A stretch of DNA of 33,770 nt from a virus, in IMG/VR virus record IMGVR_UViG_3300042402_001213, positions 1-33,770 of that record. One strand, written 5' to 3'. Made by a program: the position numbers and the translations under genes. Position 1 is the stretch's first letter, and each line of letters opens with the position of its first letter. This document shows positions 16,396-22,742 of this stretch, piece by piece. A model generated the notes under the pieces. That model did not search any database. It was not told where the DNA came from and worked only from the letters and a program-made list of their open reading frames with translations.

Positions 16396-16922
16396 GACGC
16401 TTTAGTCGGGATATGTTCACATTGGATTTCGTCAAGCAATCCTTTTGCGCCACATATGCCACATTCCACTTCCCCAAGTTCGGTAGCGATTGCGTTGTAT
16501 TCAACTAACGCCATGCGCTCAGGGTCATCTGGAAGTTTATGTGGTGAGCCAACAGCAAGAATGTGATGTTCCTCAATAGCCCCAACAGCATGAGGGTGGT
16601 CACTTTCAATGAAGTAAACCTGCCCTGCGTGAGTTGGATAAATCTTAGAATCAACTGTGATAGTTCCCTTGCCTGCAATAACAATCAGCAGATGCGCCCC
16701 CGGATGCGTATGGGGTGGAAAGCCTGCTCCTGCAGGAACTGAGATGTGGTCTACACCTAGCGCACCACTACTGACTAATGGCCATGCAGTTGCTGTCGTG
16801 TTGTGCATATGCACAGTACCTTCGCCCTTGAAAGGCGTAATAGAACCATCTCCGTTGTCTGTTGCCCAATCAGCAATAATCAGATTGCCGTTTGCGTCTT
16901 TACCGTGTACTTGATTACTCAT
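16392..16922 (-). CDS. Cupin-domain protein with C-terminal Cys/His motif (176 aa)
   Basis: The cupin core spans about residues 50-125. The first motif is PPHTHPGAHLLIVIAGKG with H71, H73 and H77; His stands where the classical cupin has Glu. The second motif is VYFIESDHPHAVG with H109 and H111. A CxxC...CxH end (C154, C157, C168, H170) looks like a small zinc site. Cupins bind metals and act as isomerases, dioxygenases or sugar epimerases; the substrate here is unknown. I chose ATG 16922, which overlaps the ParB-like stop as ATGA, over an upstream in-frame Met. The coupling suggests it works with the ParB/IbrA-like genes. Confidence 0.75.
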   Translation of the reverse strand: MSNQVHGKDANGNLIIADWATDNGDGSITPFKGEGTVHMHNTTATAWPLVSSGALGVDHISVPAGAGFPPHTHPGAHLLIVIAGKGTITVDSKIYPTHAGQVYFIESDHPHAVGAIEEHHILAVGSPHKLPDDPERMALVEYNAIATELGEVECGICGAKGLLDEIQCEHIPTKAS

Positions 16923-17428
16923 CGTTTTTCTGCCACCCATGCTGGTTTGTAGTCATCGTTGCCTGCTCGCTTTATCATCTGCCCTCTATCGAGAAGGCGA
17001 CTTACTTCTTCTTTTTCCATACCCAATCTCTTTATAAGTTCGGCAGGCTCGATATTGAGTTCGTCAATAAGTTCAGTAACGATGTCTGCCATAGACATTA
17101 CATAATGTTCGCCTCTTGCACGGTTATGTCTAATGGTTGCCATGCGTTGGCGAGCAGGGTCAATCTCCTTGATGAACACTACTGGCACTAGACCGTCTGT
17201 GAGTTTGGCAACATCCTTGTCTGCCGAAACAGTCCAACGGTGGAATCCATCTACGATTTCTCCGTCAAGCCGAGCGACAATAGGTTGAGTCCAGCCGTCT
17301 TCCATAATGCTGACCTTCAATAAATTGAGTTCCGTCTTAGCCATTTTGTTCGGGTTGTAATCATTTGCTTTTAGCGTGGTGCGTTCTACCCACTGAACGC
17401 TTGCTATTGGTTGGTCTTCACGACTCAT
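16919..17428 (-). CDS. ParB/sulfiredoxin-like protein A (169 aa)
   Basis: A short ParB-like domain lies at about residues 5-110: LKANDYNPNKMAKTELNLLK, MEDGWTQPIVARLDG, EIVDGFHRWTVS, then an RMATIRHNRARG element. A helical end with a putative HTH (ELIKRLGMEKEEVSRLLDRG) follows. No ParA partner or centromere repeats are seen, so plasmid-style partition is unlikely. The gene overlaps the IbrA-like gene by 11 bases. In other phages and in the IbrAB pair, ParB-like proteins travel with PAPS-reductase-like enzymes. Nuclease, ATPase or CTPase function is unproven. Confidence 0.85.
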   Translation of the reverse strand: MSREDQPIASVQWVERTTLKANDYNPNKMAKTELNLLKVSIMEDGWTQPIVARLDGEIVDGFHRWTVSADKDVAKLTDGLVPVVFIKEIDPARQRMATIRHNRARGEHYVMSMADIVTELIDELNIEPAELIKRLGMEKEEVSRLLDRGQMIKRAGNDDYKPAWVAEKR

Positions 17429-18638
17429 CTTTTGTGCTCTTTTCTATGCTTTCTTTATATTTCTTCACCATTGAAGTTCTAGATGCCCCATCCGAAGTTG
17501 TCAATTTAGGAACAACTCTAGATTTGAAATCACCCTTAGACGCAACCTTCATAAGCATTCTCCATGAGATGCCTGTGACCGGATGTGGGGTGAAAAGTAT
17601 TGGGTCAGCAGTTCTGCGATAGTGACGATTGATATGTCCTTGCAGTTGTTTTGCTACAAACTTGCGTTCTTCAGGTGGGAACTTTTCTAGTTCGGCTAGA
17701 ACTTTCTGTTCCCAAGTTTCACCTTCAGCAAGGTCGTCTTCTTTCACGCCACCTTGACCTGCATGGTAGAGGGCACCTCTTGCGTATCGGGCTGCAGTCT
17801 TAGCCCCTGGCACTCGGTCGCCTAACTTATCCCATACATCAGGGAAGCATTTAGCGAACATCCACAAAGATTGCATTGGCTGTTCACCGTATGGTGGTGC
17901 GATGCGTTGAAGATGATGAGCCATGCCTGCTAACTCCATCATGTCGTAGCCTCGGTTGTAGTCCCACCCATGCAGTTTCGGTGCTCGCCACACATCTTGT
18001 GTAGACCAGTCGTAGATTGGATAGACCTTTGCCATGCCTTTCTCGTGTTCAATGATGTAGTTATCTACCTCTTTGCGAGTGACTGCTTGGCGACGACGGA
18101 TTGATTCATCTGCTCGGATGCCCATAATGAAACAGGTTCTGCCGTACTTGCGAGGTGGATAAAGGATTGGGTCGGTCTCGGTGAAAGGTAGTCGTGCGCT
18201 TGCAGGCCAAATAGTAAAACCTTCTGCCTCTGTTTTTGCTTCAGGTGGAAGTGGGCGAACCCATTTTTCTTCCATCTCGGGAGCCCATGGATGCCAAATA
18301 GAATCGCCTTCTGCTGATGAGCAACTGTTTCGGTGAGCGATAGGTAAGCACCACCAGTCCAAATCAATGTCCTCAATCTCTGATACACGCCTAACATATT
18401 CTTCTGTTTCGTAGGGGATTGCTTCCTCGTCAAAATGCTTGACCTTCAATGGCAATCGGTTTCTACGCCGTGCTTCTTCTAGCGCAAGGTTCAGACAGAC
18501 AGTCGAGTCTTTGCCACCCGAGAACGAAACGATAACTGTGTCAAATAAATCAAATGCCCTTGACACTCGTTCAACAGCCATCTCATAAACATTCTTGTCA
18601 ATGAAAGTCTGTCTTATATATTCTTTTGGGCGAGCCAC
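17418..18638 (-). CDS. IbrA-like phosphoadenosine-phosphosulfate reductase / N-type ATP pyrophosphatase (406 aa)
   Basis: Residues 30-55 hold the PP-loop IVSFSGGKDSTVCLNLA, the ATP-binding signature of PAPS reductases, DndC and related adenylating enzymes. Residues 60-220 continue the fold (ending YPIYDWSTQDVWRA). The rest matches the DUF3440-type region of IbrA-like proteins (MAHHLQRIAPPYGEQPMQSL, then a Lys/Arg-rich end). Length is usual for IbrA. It is flanked by two ParB-like genes with 11- and 25-base overlaps. Chemistry on nucleotide, tRNA or DNA with sulfur is possible. Sulfate assimilation is unlikely, since no reductant or sulfite genes are present. Confidence 0.85.
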   Translation of the reverse strand: MARPKEYIRQTFIDKNVYEMAVERVSRAFDLFDTVIVSFSGGKDSTVCLNLALEEARRRNRLPLKVKHFDEEAIPYETEEYVRRVSEIEDIDLDWWCLPIAHRNSCSSAEGDSIWHPWAPEMEEKWVRPLPPEAKTEAEGFTIWPASARLPFTETDPILYPPRKYGRTCFIMGIRADESIRRRQAVTRKEVDNYIIEHEKGMAKVYPIYDWSTQDVWRAPKLHGWDYNRGYDMMELAGMAHHLQRIAPPYGEQPMQSLWMFAKCFPDVWDKLGDRVPGAKTAARYARGALYHAGQGGVKEDDLAEGETWEQKVLAELEKFPPEERKFVAKQLQGHINRHYRRTADPILFTPHPVTGISWRMLMKVASKGDFKSRVVPKLTTSDGASRTSMVKKYKESIEKSTKDES

Positions 18639-19261
18639 TCTGCCACCACCTTCATAAGAGCGTCATTGCGATTTGTAATTCCTGTGGCGTGAAGGGCATC
18701 ACGCAAGGTGTCAAACTCGGCTGAGGTTAGATAGAACTGAGCAACCTTCGTGTCGTTAGTGACATGATTACTCTCGCTTTCCATCGGGTTATGTGCGCCT
18801 TCAGTATCAATGCCAGTAATACCCGACACTGCCATGTTGGCAATTGAGTGCGACTGTGTAGCAAGCATGTCGTCAAGGTCATCCTGATTCCAGACAAGAC
18901 CTTCCATGTCGTAGCCCCTAGCGAACTCGGAAAGAATTTCTGCCAGTGCGAAACTGTCGTAGTCGGCAAGGTCACTAGTGCGATTGTCGGCTAGCAAAAT
19001 ACGCAAGGCTCGGTCATCGTCCATGTCAAGTTCAATCACAGCAATCTTGTCCCACTTCAGCGACTTTGCAGCCGACCAAGTGTGGTTACCTGCAACGATA
19101 AAACCAGTTGATTTCTGCACAAGGATTGGTCGGTATTGACCGTGCGCTTCAAGTGAAGTGCAGATTGCACCTACATCACCTTGACGGACATTCTTCGGAT
19201 GGGGGGAGATGCTGTCTATCGGGACTGCGCTCTTGGTTAGTTCTTTTCGGATATTGCTCAT
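18614..19261 (-). CDS. ParB-like protein B, IbrB-type (215 aa)
   Basis: The ParB-like domain is at about residues 12-120: VPIDSISPHPKNVRQGDVGA, LEAHGQYRPILVQK, GFIVAGNHTWSAAKSL, then ALRILLADNRTSDLADYD. A linker and helical C-terminal part (about 160-215, FYLTSAEFDTLRDALHATGI) follow. This form is what accompanies IbrA in the IbrAB pair. It overlaps the IbrA-like gene by 25 bases and differs clearly from protein A (16919-17428). A weak GGAG lies 12 bases upstream of the ATG. It is first in the late-side cassette after the large non-coding region. Confidence 0.85.
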   Translation of the reverse strand: MSNIRKELTKSAVPIDSISPHPKNVRQGDVGAICTSLEAHGQYRPILVQKSTGFIVAGNHTWSAAKSLKWDKIAVIELDMDDDRALRILLADNRTSDLADYDSFALAEILSEFARGYDMEGLVWNQDDLDDMLATQSHSIANMAVSGITGIDTEGAHNPMESESNHVTNDTKVAQFYLTSAEFDTLRDALHATGITNRNDALMKVVAEWLAQKNI

Positions 19262-19355
19262 AGAGGGCTTTCACTCCATTAGGTCGGGTAATCCAAAACA
19301 ATATCAATGCGATATCGAGTGTGGCTAACAGGATTACGAAAATCATTGAGGCCAT
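19176..19355 (-). CDS. Possible small membrane protein overlapping ParB-like B (59 aa)
   Basis: This frame begins MASMIFVILLATLDIALILF, a clear single membrane segment, then WITRPNGVKALYEQYPKR. It runs 86 bases into the ParB-like gene in another frame. It could be a real leader gene, since it starts just after a TATAAA at 19376-19381. Against it are the long overlap, the lack of a good ribosome site and the Pro/Arg-rich end. Alternatively the region is only leader sequence of the ParB-like gene. Confidence 0.3.
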   Translation of the reverse strand: MASMIFVILLATLDIALILFWITRPNGVKALYEQYPKRTNQERSPDRQHLPPSEECPSR

Positions 19356-19375
19356 GCGAAACACTCTACACATGT

Positions 19376-19381
19376 TTTATA
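19376..19381 (-). promoter_or_regulatory. Candidate -10 element (TATAAA) upstream of the late-side cassette
   Basis: TATAAA on the minus strand lies 115 bases before the ParB-like B ATG, at the edge of the G-tract-rich non-coding region. There is no good TTGACA-like -35 at 17 bases, so it is only a weak promoter candidate for the transcript that would run into terminase and the structural genes. Confidence 0.3.
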
Positions 19382-19560
19382 AACAATGAAAGTATTTGCT
19401 CTGATGACTAATGCTAAATGCAGACGCTTATCCAGTTGAAGTCGCTCACAAAGAAACTTGTTTATTTCGCCGTTGCACGCTCTGTGACGGGGTAGGGGTG
19501 TCCGTCTGGCTCTCTCTCGGAAAAGAGGGGTGGGGGTCTGCCCTCATAGGGCGTCCTATT

Positions 19561-19603
19561 GGGGTGCTAGGGGGTCTAGGGGGGTGGTTGGGGTGGTAGG
19601 GGG
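19561..19603 (+). other. Potential G-quadruplex block (five G-tracts of four or more)
   Basis: G-runs lie at 19561-19564, 19570-19574, 19579-19584, 19590-19593 and 19599-19603 with spacers of 4-5 bases, an ideal four-tetrad quadruplex pattern. More G-runs lie upstream at 19489-19536. The G-rich strand is the plus strand, which is the template for the surrounding genes, so any quadruplex would form in DNA and the RNA would be C-rich. Confidence 0.6.
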
Positions 19604-19642
19604 TGATTGGTGGTGAGGACGGTCTATGACGGTCTAGGTGGT

Positions 19643-19668
19643 GTCTCAAGGTGTGTAGGTGTTGAGAC
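19643..19668. repeat. Inverted repeat gtctcaa / ttgagac
   Basis: This is a perfect 7-bp stem with a 12-base loop inside the non-coding region. There is no U-tract, so it is not an evident terminator; an operator or structural element is possible. Confidence 0.4.
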
Positions 19669-19944
19669 GACTCAGGTGGTGCTGTTTTGTGGGCGTGGGT
19701 GAAGGTGACGGATTGGTCTGTGAGAGCCGTCTATGGGCTTCTCAAGGGGCAATGGTGGGCGATTGGTGGTAGAGCAATAGGCGAGGGATTGCCGTGTTCA
19801 AGCGTGTTGCGAAGGCAATGCGATATGCAGCATCACATCTAGCCGATACAGATTACATCTGCGTATTGAGAGTAACTGCTAGTTCGTAGTTGTTCAGTCC
19901 GTCTGTGGAAGTGTGAGCGCATCATCATCTGTATGTAATGCCAA

Positions 19945-19990
19945 ATAGCCGAACCAAACATCTGTCGGGGTAGATGAATGATTCGGCTAT
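19945..19990. repeat. Hairpin atagccgaa / ttcggctat, second of a tandem pair
   Basis: A perfect 9-bp stem (19945-19953 with 19982-19990) encloses an inner pair catct/agatg (19959 region with 19971 region). It lies 4 bases beyond the hairpin at the end of the 97-aa gene. It is likely a terminator-like or RNA-stabilising structure at the 3' end of the early operon; no U-tract follows. Confidence 0.5.
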
Positions 19991-19994
19991 GAGG

Positions 19995-20026
19995 TGATTG
20001 GATTACTGGGGGAAGTTATCCAATCA
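19995..20026 (-). terminator. Hairpin starting at the stop codon of the 97-aa gene
   Basis: tgattggat (19995-20003) pairs with atccaatca (20018-20026), a perfect 9-bp stem with a 14-base loop. On the transcribed strand the stem begins with the TGA stop itself. A second 9-bp hairpin follows at once (19945-19990). There is no U-run, so intrinsic termination is uncertain. The position at the end of a long gene series and before the non-coding region supports a 3'-end function. Confidence 0.45.
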
Positions 20027-20317
20027 GATTATGTCATCGGTGATGTTGTCTGTTGGCTCATCGTCGTCATCACCTTCAAGGGCTACTTGAGTTGGTGGCG
20101 ATGGTTTCTTCGGCTTCTTACGCTTACCCACTTCTAGTTGTTCATTGACTTCAGTGAGTTGCAGGTTGGTGTGTCTAGTACCGATGACAACAGCATCCAC
20201 TTGCGAGTAGGTAAGTCCGTCTTGGAACTCTTGGGTGAGTTCCCATAGCAGTTCTTCAGTATCGTACTTGCTGTCCTCGTCGTACATTACATCCATTGAT
20301 ACTCTTACAAACTTCAT
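20024..20317 (-). CDS. Unknown acidic-tailed protein (97 aa)
   Basis: I do not recognise this gene. It starts MKFVRVSMDVMYDEDSKYDT, has a helical middle (TEELLWELTQEFQDG), then a KKPKKPSPP linker and an acidic end (EGDDDDEPTDNITDDII). The acidic tail recalls DNA mimics or single-strand-binding tails, but this is only composition. The ATG overlaps the stop of the next gene upstream (TAATG). It is the last gene of the accessory series. Confidence 0.7.
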   Translation of the reverse strand: MKFVRVSMDVMYDEDSKYDTEELLWELTQEFQDGLTYSQVDAVVIGTRHTNLQLTEVNEQLEVGKRKKPKKPSPPTQVALEGDDDDEPTDNITDDII

Positions 20318-20595
20318 TACTTATCCTTTTCTTTGCTCACCGAAGGGTGATTGGTTATGTCATGGATGGAGTTCAAATCAATGAACGACCCATCCGTAAC
20401 TAGTTGCGCTACGAGTAGCATTACTTCTTCACTTGAGATTGGCTCAAGGTCTGTTCGCTGTTGAATGTCAAGCAACAATCTGTGCCGTTGCCGTTCACGG
20501 ATGCCAGTGACTACATCGGACATTGCCTTCATGGCGTGCCGGATGTCAGCGTTTTCTTCTTTCCCATCTGGGCTAATCATTTTCCACTCGCTCAT
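20317..20595 (-). CDS. Unknown small protein (92 aa)
   Basis: I do not recognise this gene. It starts MSEWKMISPDGKEENADIRH, then a helical, Arg-rich segment (VVTGIRERQRHRLLLDIQQR) and an end SVSKEKDK. No Cys, membrane or signal features are seen. One-base stop/start overlaps (TAATG) join it to both neighbours, so it belongs to a tightly coupled series. Confidence 0.7.
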   Translation of the reverse strand: MSEWKMISPDGKEENADIRHAMKAMSDVVTGIRERQRHRLLLDIQQRTDLEPISSEEVMLLVAQLVTDGSFIDLNSIHDITNHPSVSKEKDK

Positions 20596-20912
20596 TAGAA
20601 CTCAATCTCCCCTGCCATAAGACCCATCGCAACATCTAGTGCATGGCCTTCATCCCACTCACGGAACTGGTAGTGACCAGCAAAGTCCTTGATTGCTTCT
20701 TCACGGATGTCTATGCCGTAGTCGTTGTATGCACGGAACGAGATTGTGCGAAGCAGTGTTCCGTCTGCGATGTGGGGCTTACCGTCAATAAGTCCGTAGA
20801 TAACGCACCACACCTCAGCAGTATTAGCCTTTGGATTGAAACGGTATTCAATCGTGCTTTTCATTGCACTCGGTAGTTCAAAGACCACCACTTGTTCATA
20901 ATGTTGTTTCAC
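20595..20912 (-). CDS. Unknown protein with GTG start (105 aa)
   Basis: The frame is open further upstream, but the real start is very likely GTG at 20910-20912. It forms a GTGA overlap with the upstream stop and has AGGAGG six bases before it. The product begins (V/M)KQHYEQVVVFELPSAMKS and contains EYRFNPKANTAEVWCVIYGL and a segment KDFAGHYQFREWDEGHALDV. The family is not recognised; small mixed alpha/beta proteins like this are common in actinophage early regions. Confidence 0.75.
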   Translation of the reverse strand: MKQHYEQVVVFELPSAMKSTIEYRFNPKANTAEVWCVIYGLIDGKPHIADGTLLRTISFRAYNDYGIDIREEAIKDFAGHYQFREWDEGHALDVAMGLMAGEIEF

Positions 20913-21268
20913 GCATGCCCTCCTAGCACTTTTATTAGATGTGACCTGAACTCGGCAGTAATGCTTGTCGTGTTTCCTTCGCTGTCGCATTTGCCGAACA
21001 TTATTGAGTTGCCGTTTATTACATCGTGTTCTGATATTGCTCCGTCTTTCCAAGCAAGGATTGTGGCTCGGACATTGACTGGCAAATCAAGCAACTTGCC
21101 TTCTTCGTTGATAAACATATCTGCTTGTTGCAGCGACACTAACTCGATGTACCCACCAACTGCTTTCTGCATAAACGGTAGAGTGAATGAAGTTGGGCAT
21201 TGCCCTACGAAGGTTGACTCAGCGAGCCGTGCAGGGATAACAAGATATGTAAGTTGCTCGGTGGTCAT
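20909..21268 (-). CDS. DUF3846-like protein (119 aa)
   Basis: The middle (AVGGYIELVSLQQADMFINE, EGKLLDLPVNVRATI, then VINGNSIMFG) matches the pattern of DUF3846 proteins of phages and mobile elements: an 'xVGGxIExV' start, a short acidic turn with 'NEEGxLL', and 'GxxxxFG' near the end. Function is unknown; DUF3846 genes sit in early or defence/counter-defence regions. ATG 21268 overlaps the upstream stop (ATGA). Confidence 0.65.
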   Translation of the reverse strand: MTTEQLTYLVIPARLAESTFVGQCPTSFTLPFMQKAVGGYIELVSLQQADMFINEEGKLLDLPVNVRATILAWKDGAISEHDVINGNSIMFGKCDSEGNTTSITAEFRSHLIKVLGGHA

Positions 21269-21648
21269 TTAGAACCTGCCGTTACTGGAAGTTGTGGTTG
21301 AACAACCTCGATGCCACATCGCCGTGTGTCACGGTCTACCGATGAGGGGTTATCAGTAATCTTGATTGGCTCACTGATTCGCATTGTGAACTGAGACCAG
21401 CCCATCATGTTGTTTTCAAGCAACATTTTGTACTCGTTCCACCACAACTCAACTCGGAACAGTCGTTCTGTTTCGTAGCGATACATCCGACAAGGCTCAA
21501 CGCTGATAGGCCAGACTCCGTTGCCTGACATAAGAGCGTCAAGAACTTCTTGGTCGCCATTGGGAAATGGATTGTGCGCTCCCACTTGTAGATGTGAAGT
21601 TACCCACACATCCAAGTGGACTACTGGATTGTTATTTACTTCGTTCAT
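21265..21648 (-). CDS. Unknown protein (127 aa)
   Basis: ATG 21648 is chosen (product MNEVNNNPVVHLDVWVTSHL) because AAGGAA lies five bases upstream and a TATAAT box lies 21 bases upstream; the longer frame would read through this promoter. The protein is rich in aromatic and polar residues (YETERLFRVELWWNEYKMLL) and has no known motif that I can see. It is the first gene of a coupled series running to 20024. Confidence 0.7.
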   Translation of the reverse strand: MNEVNNNPVVHLDVWVTSHLQVGAHNPFPNGDQEVLDALMSGNGVWPISVEPCRMYRYETERLFRVELWWNEYKMLLENNMMGWSQFTMRISEPIKITDNPSSVDRDTRRCGIEVVQPQLPVTAGSK

Positions 21649-21669
21649 TTGATTCCTTTCTCTCACGAA

Positions 21670-21675
21670 ATTATA
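21670..21675 (-). promoter_or_regulatory. Candidate -10 element TATAAT upstream of the 127-aa gene
   Basis: A perfect TATAAT on the minus strand, in a 97-base gap between genes, ends 21 bases before the ATG and so leaves a short leader with the ribosome site. The -35 region has no clear TTGACA. The gap also holds arms gcaagg/ccttgc and agcctg/caggct that could form a nested stem upstream. Confidence 0.45.
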
Positions 21676-21745
21676 GCCTGCTGTGATAAGCAAGGCGAGC
21701 CTTTCAGGAATTTTTCACCCGATGCCCACCTTGCTCATCTCAACA

Positions 21746-22045
21746 TCAGGCTGCTAGTTGATTGCAAACTTGAAATGCAACTTCTTCGTTGTTGATTTTG
21801 TCTGCAGGATAAATGTTGCACCAGTTGAAGGTTGCATCATCTTGAACTGCCACACACACTTGCCCATTTTGAACAAGCATCATCAGGACAGTTACAACTT
21901 TCCAATCAGTGGTGATAGTGACTAAGTAGCCACTCTCAGTCATCAGGTCAGTCTGTTCAACAAGCGTCCAGAATGGATTGGTTTCTGTTTCAAGGAAGTC
22001 AATCGTTTCCTGCATGTTGAGGTGAAGTCTTTTCATGTAACTCAT
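21746..22045 (-). CDS. Unknown protein (99 aa)
   Basis: It starts MSYMKRLHLNMQETIDFLET and has a compact alpha/beta pattern with Trp and Cys residues (WKVVTVLMMLVQNGQVCVAV, NWCNIYPADKINNEEVAF). I do not recognise the family. Its ATG overlaps the stop of the zinc-motif gene (ATGA). It ends before the promoter gap of 21649-21745. Confidence 0.7.
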   Translation of the reverse strand: MSYMKRLHLNMQETIDFLETETNPFWTLVEQTDLMTESGYLVTITTDWKVVTVLMMLVQNGQVCVAVQDDATFNWCNIYPADKINNEEVAFQVCNQLAA

Positions 22046-22449
22046 TTTGTTTCGCTTTCTAGTGGGTTGGTGCAGTCGTCACAAATCAATCGGTCTGTGT
22101 AGTTCACGCAGTCCTCAATCTCACACTTCGCCCAACCTGAAGGTGGGCAGTAGTGCTTGACTAGGTTCTTGCATTCTTCACATCCGGTATGGAAGTGGAT
22201 GATTGGCTTATTTGTTTCTTTCATTTTCTCTTTCATTTTCTTTCTTTCTATGTTGGTTAGTTTGCTAGGTTCAGCACACCAAACATCTTTATGTTTTCTT
22301 TTTGACAACTGCGATATGAGGTTGTCGTAGCAGGTGTCACACAGAACAGCGTGCACTCGGAACGCATCTCGATATTGGTCGGTGTTATCTAAGTAGTGCA
22401 GACTGAACTCTGCTTCGTTCACTTGGCAGTGACTACAAATGTTTTTCAT
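22042..22449 (-). CDS. Cys-rich zinc-binding-motif protein (135 aa)
   Basis: Several pairs look like zinc ligands: CSHC (residues 5-8) with CDTC (37-40), then CEEC, and a C-terminal group ending CDDC. A basic helix (KLTNIERKKMKEKMKETNKP) lies between the two Cys groups, so the protein looks like two small zinc ribbons joined by a linker. DNA, RNA or protein binding is possible. Both ends overlap the neighbours by 4 bases (ATGA). Confidence 0.7.
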   Translation of the reverse strand: MKNICSHCQVNEAEFSLHYLDNTDQYRDAFRVHAVLCDTCYDNLISQLSKRKHKDVWCAEPSKLTNIERKKMKEKMKETNKPIIHFHTGCEECKNLVKHYCPPSGWAKCEIEDCVNYTDRLICDDCTNPLESETK

Positions 22450-22643
22450 TTTCTTTCTCTTGTTTCTCTGTATTTATCAGCGAGGCTGAACGGTGGTTCT
22501 ATGTAAAGGACTCCGTTTATAACGAATCCGTTACGACTGGCATTGAAGTAGATGCTGCAGTGAAGGTACTCAGCCCATTTCACTATTTCTTCAAGTTCAT
22601 CTCTTGTGACCTGAACTTCAGCGTGGGGTTTGACTCTTGCCAT
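22446..22643 (-). CDS. Unknown small protein (65 aa)
   Basis: It starts MARVKPHAEVQVTRDELEEI, with a helix followed by beta-strands (CSIYFNASRNGFVINGVLYI) and a charged end. AAGGAAACAAA precedes the ATG. Family not recognised. It is the first gene after the intergenic hairpin at 22700-22728 and is coupled to the zinc-motif gene. Confidence 0.65.
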   Translation of the reverse strand: MARVKPHAEVQVTRDELEEIVKWAEYLHCSIYFNASRNGFVINGVLYIEPPFSLADKYRETRERK

Positions 22644-22699
22644 TTTGTTTCCTTTCTTGAAGCCCTAGACGGCTTCTGTTGTATTTGTTTCGTTGAAGT

Positions 22700-22728
22700 G
22701 GGGGAAAGGGGCGTAGCCCCTCACCCCC
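22700..22728 (-). terminator. GC-rich intergenic hairpin after the amidotransferase gene
   Basis: An outer stem ggggg/ccccc (22700-22704, 22724-22728) and inner stem ggggc/gcccc (22708-22712, 22716-22720) with a gta loop form a strong hairpin 15 bases after the amidotransferase stop. No U-tract follows on the transcribed strand, so it may cause partial termination or protect an RNA end. Similar GC hairpins occur at 27620-27642 and 25602-25633. Confidence 0.4.
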
Positions 22729-22742
22729 TCAACAGCAGGCTG

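Larger units (their letters stand above)
19382..20023. other. Large non-coding region rich in plus-strand G-tracts and hairpins
   Basis: This is one of the longest gene-free stretches here. The short open frames over 19411-19649 on both strands are low-complexity Gly/Trp or Pro/His products and not credible. It contains: G-tracts at 19489-19603; a 7-bp stem-loop 19643-19668 (gtctcaa/ttgagac); two copies of gattggtggt (19605, 19761); a short inverted repeat cagat-tac-atctg (19849-19861); and tandem hairpins 19945-20026. It separates the early/accessory genes from the packaging genes. It could hold a replication origin, packaging site or late control region; none can be proven by eye. Confidence 0.6.

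Noticed and set aside
16919-19261. Plasmid-type partition system (ParB genes)
   Set aside because: There is no ParA, no centromere-like repeats, and the ParB-like genes flank a PP-loop enzyme, which points to an IbrAB-type association.
19411-19649. Open frames on both strands in the G-tract region
   Set aside because: The products are low-complexity Gly/Trp- or Pro/His-rich, have no ribosome site, and arise from the G-runs.
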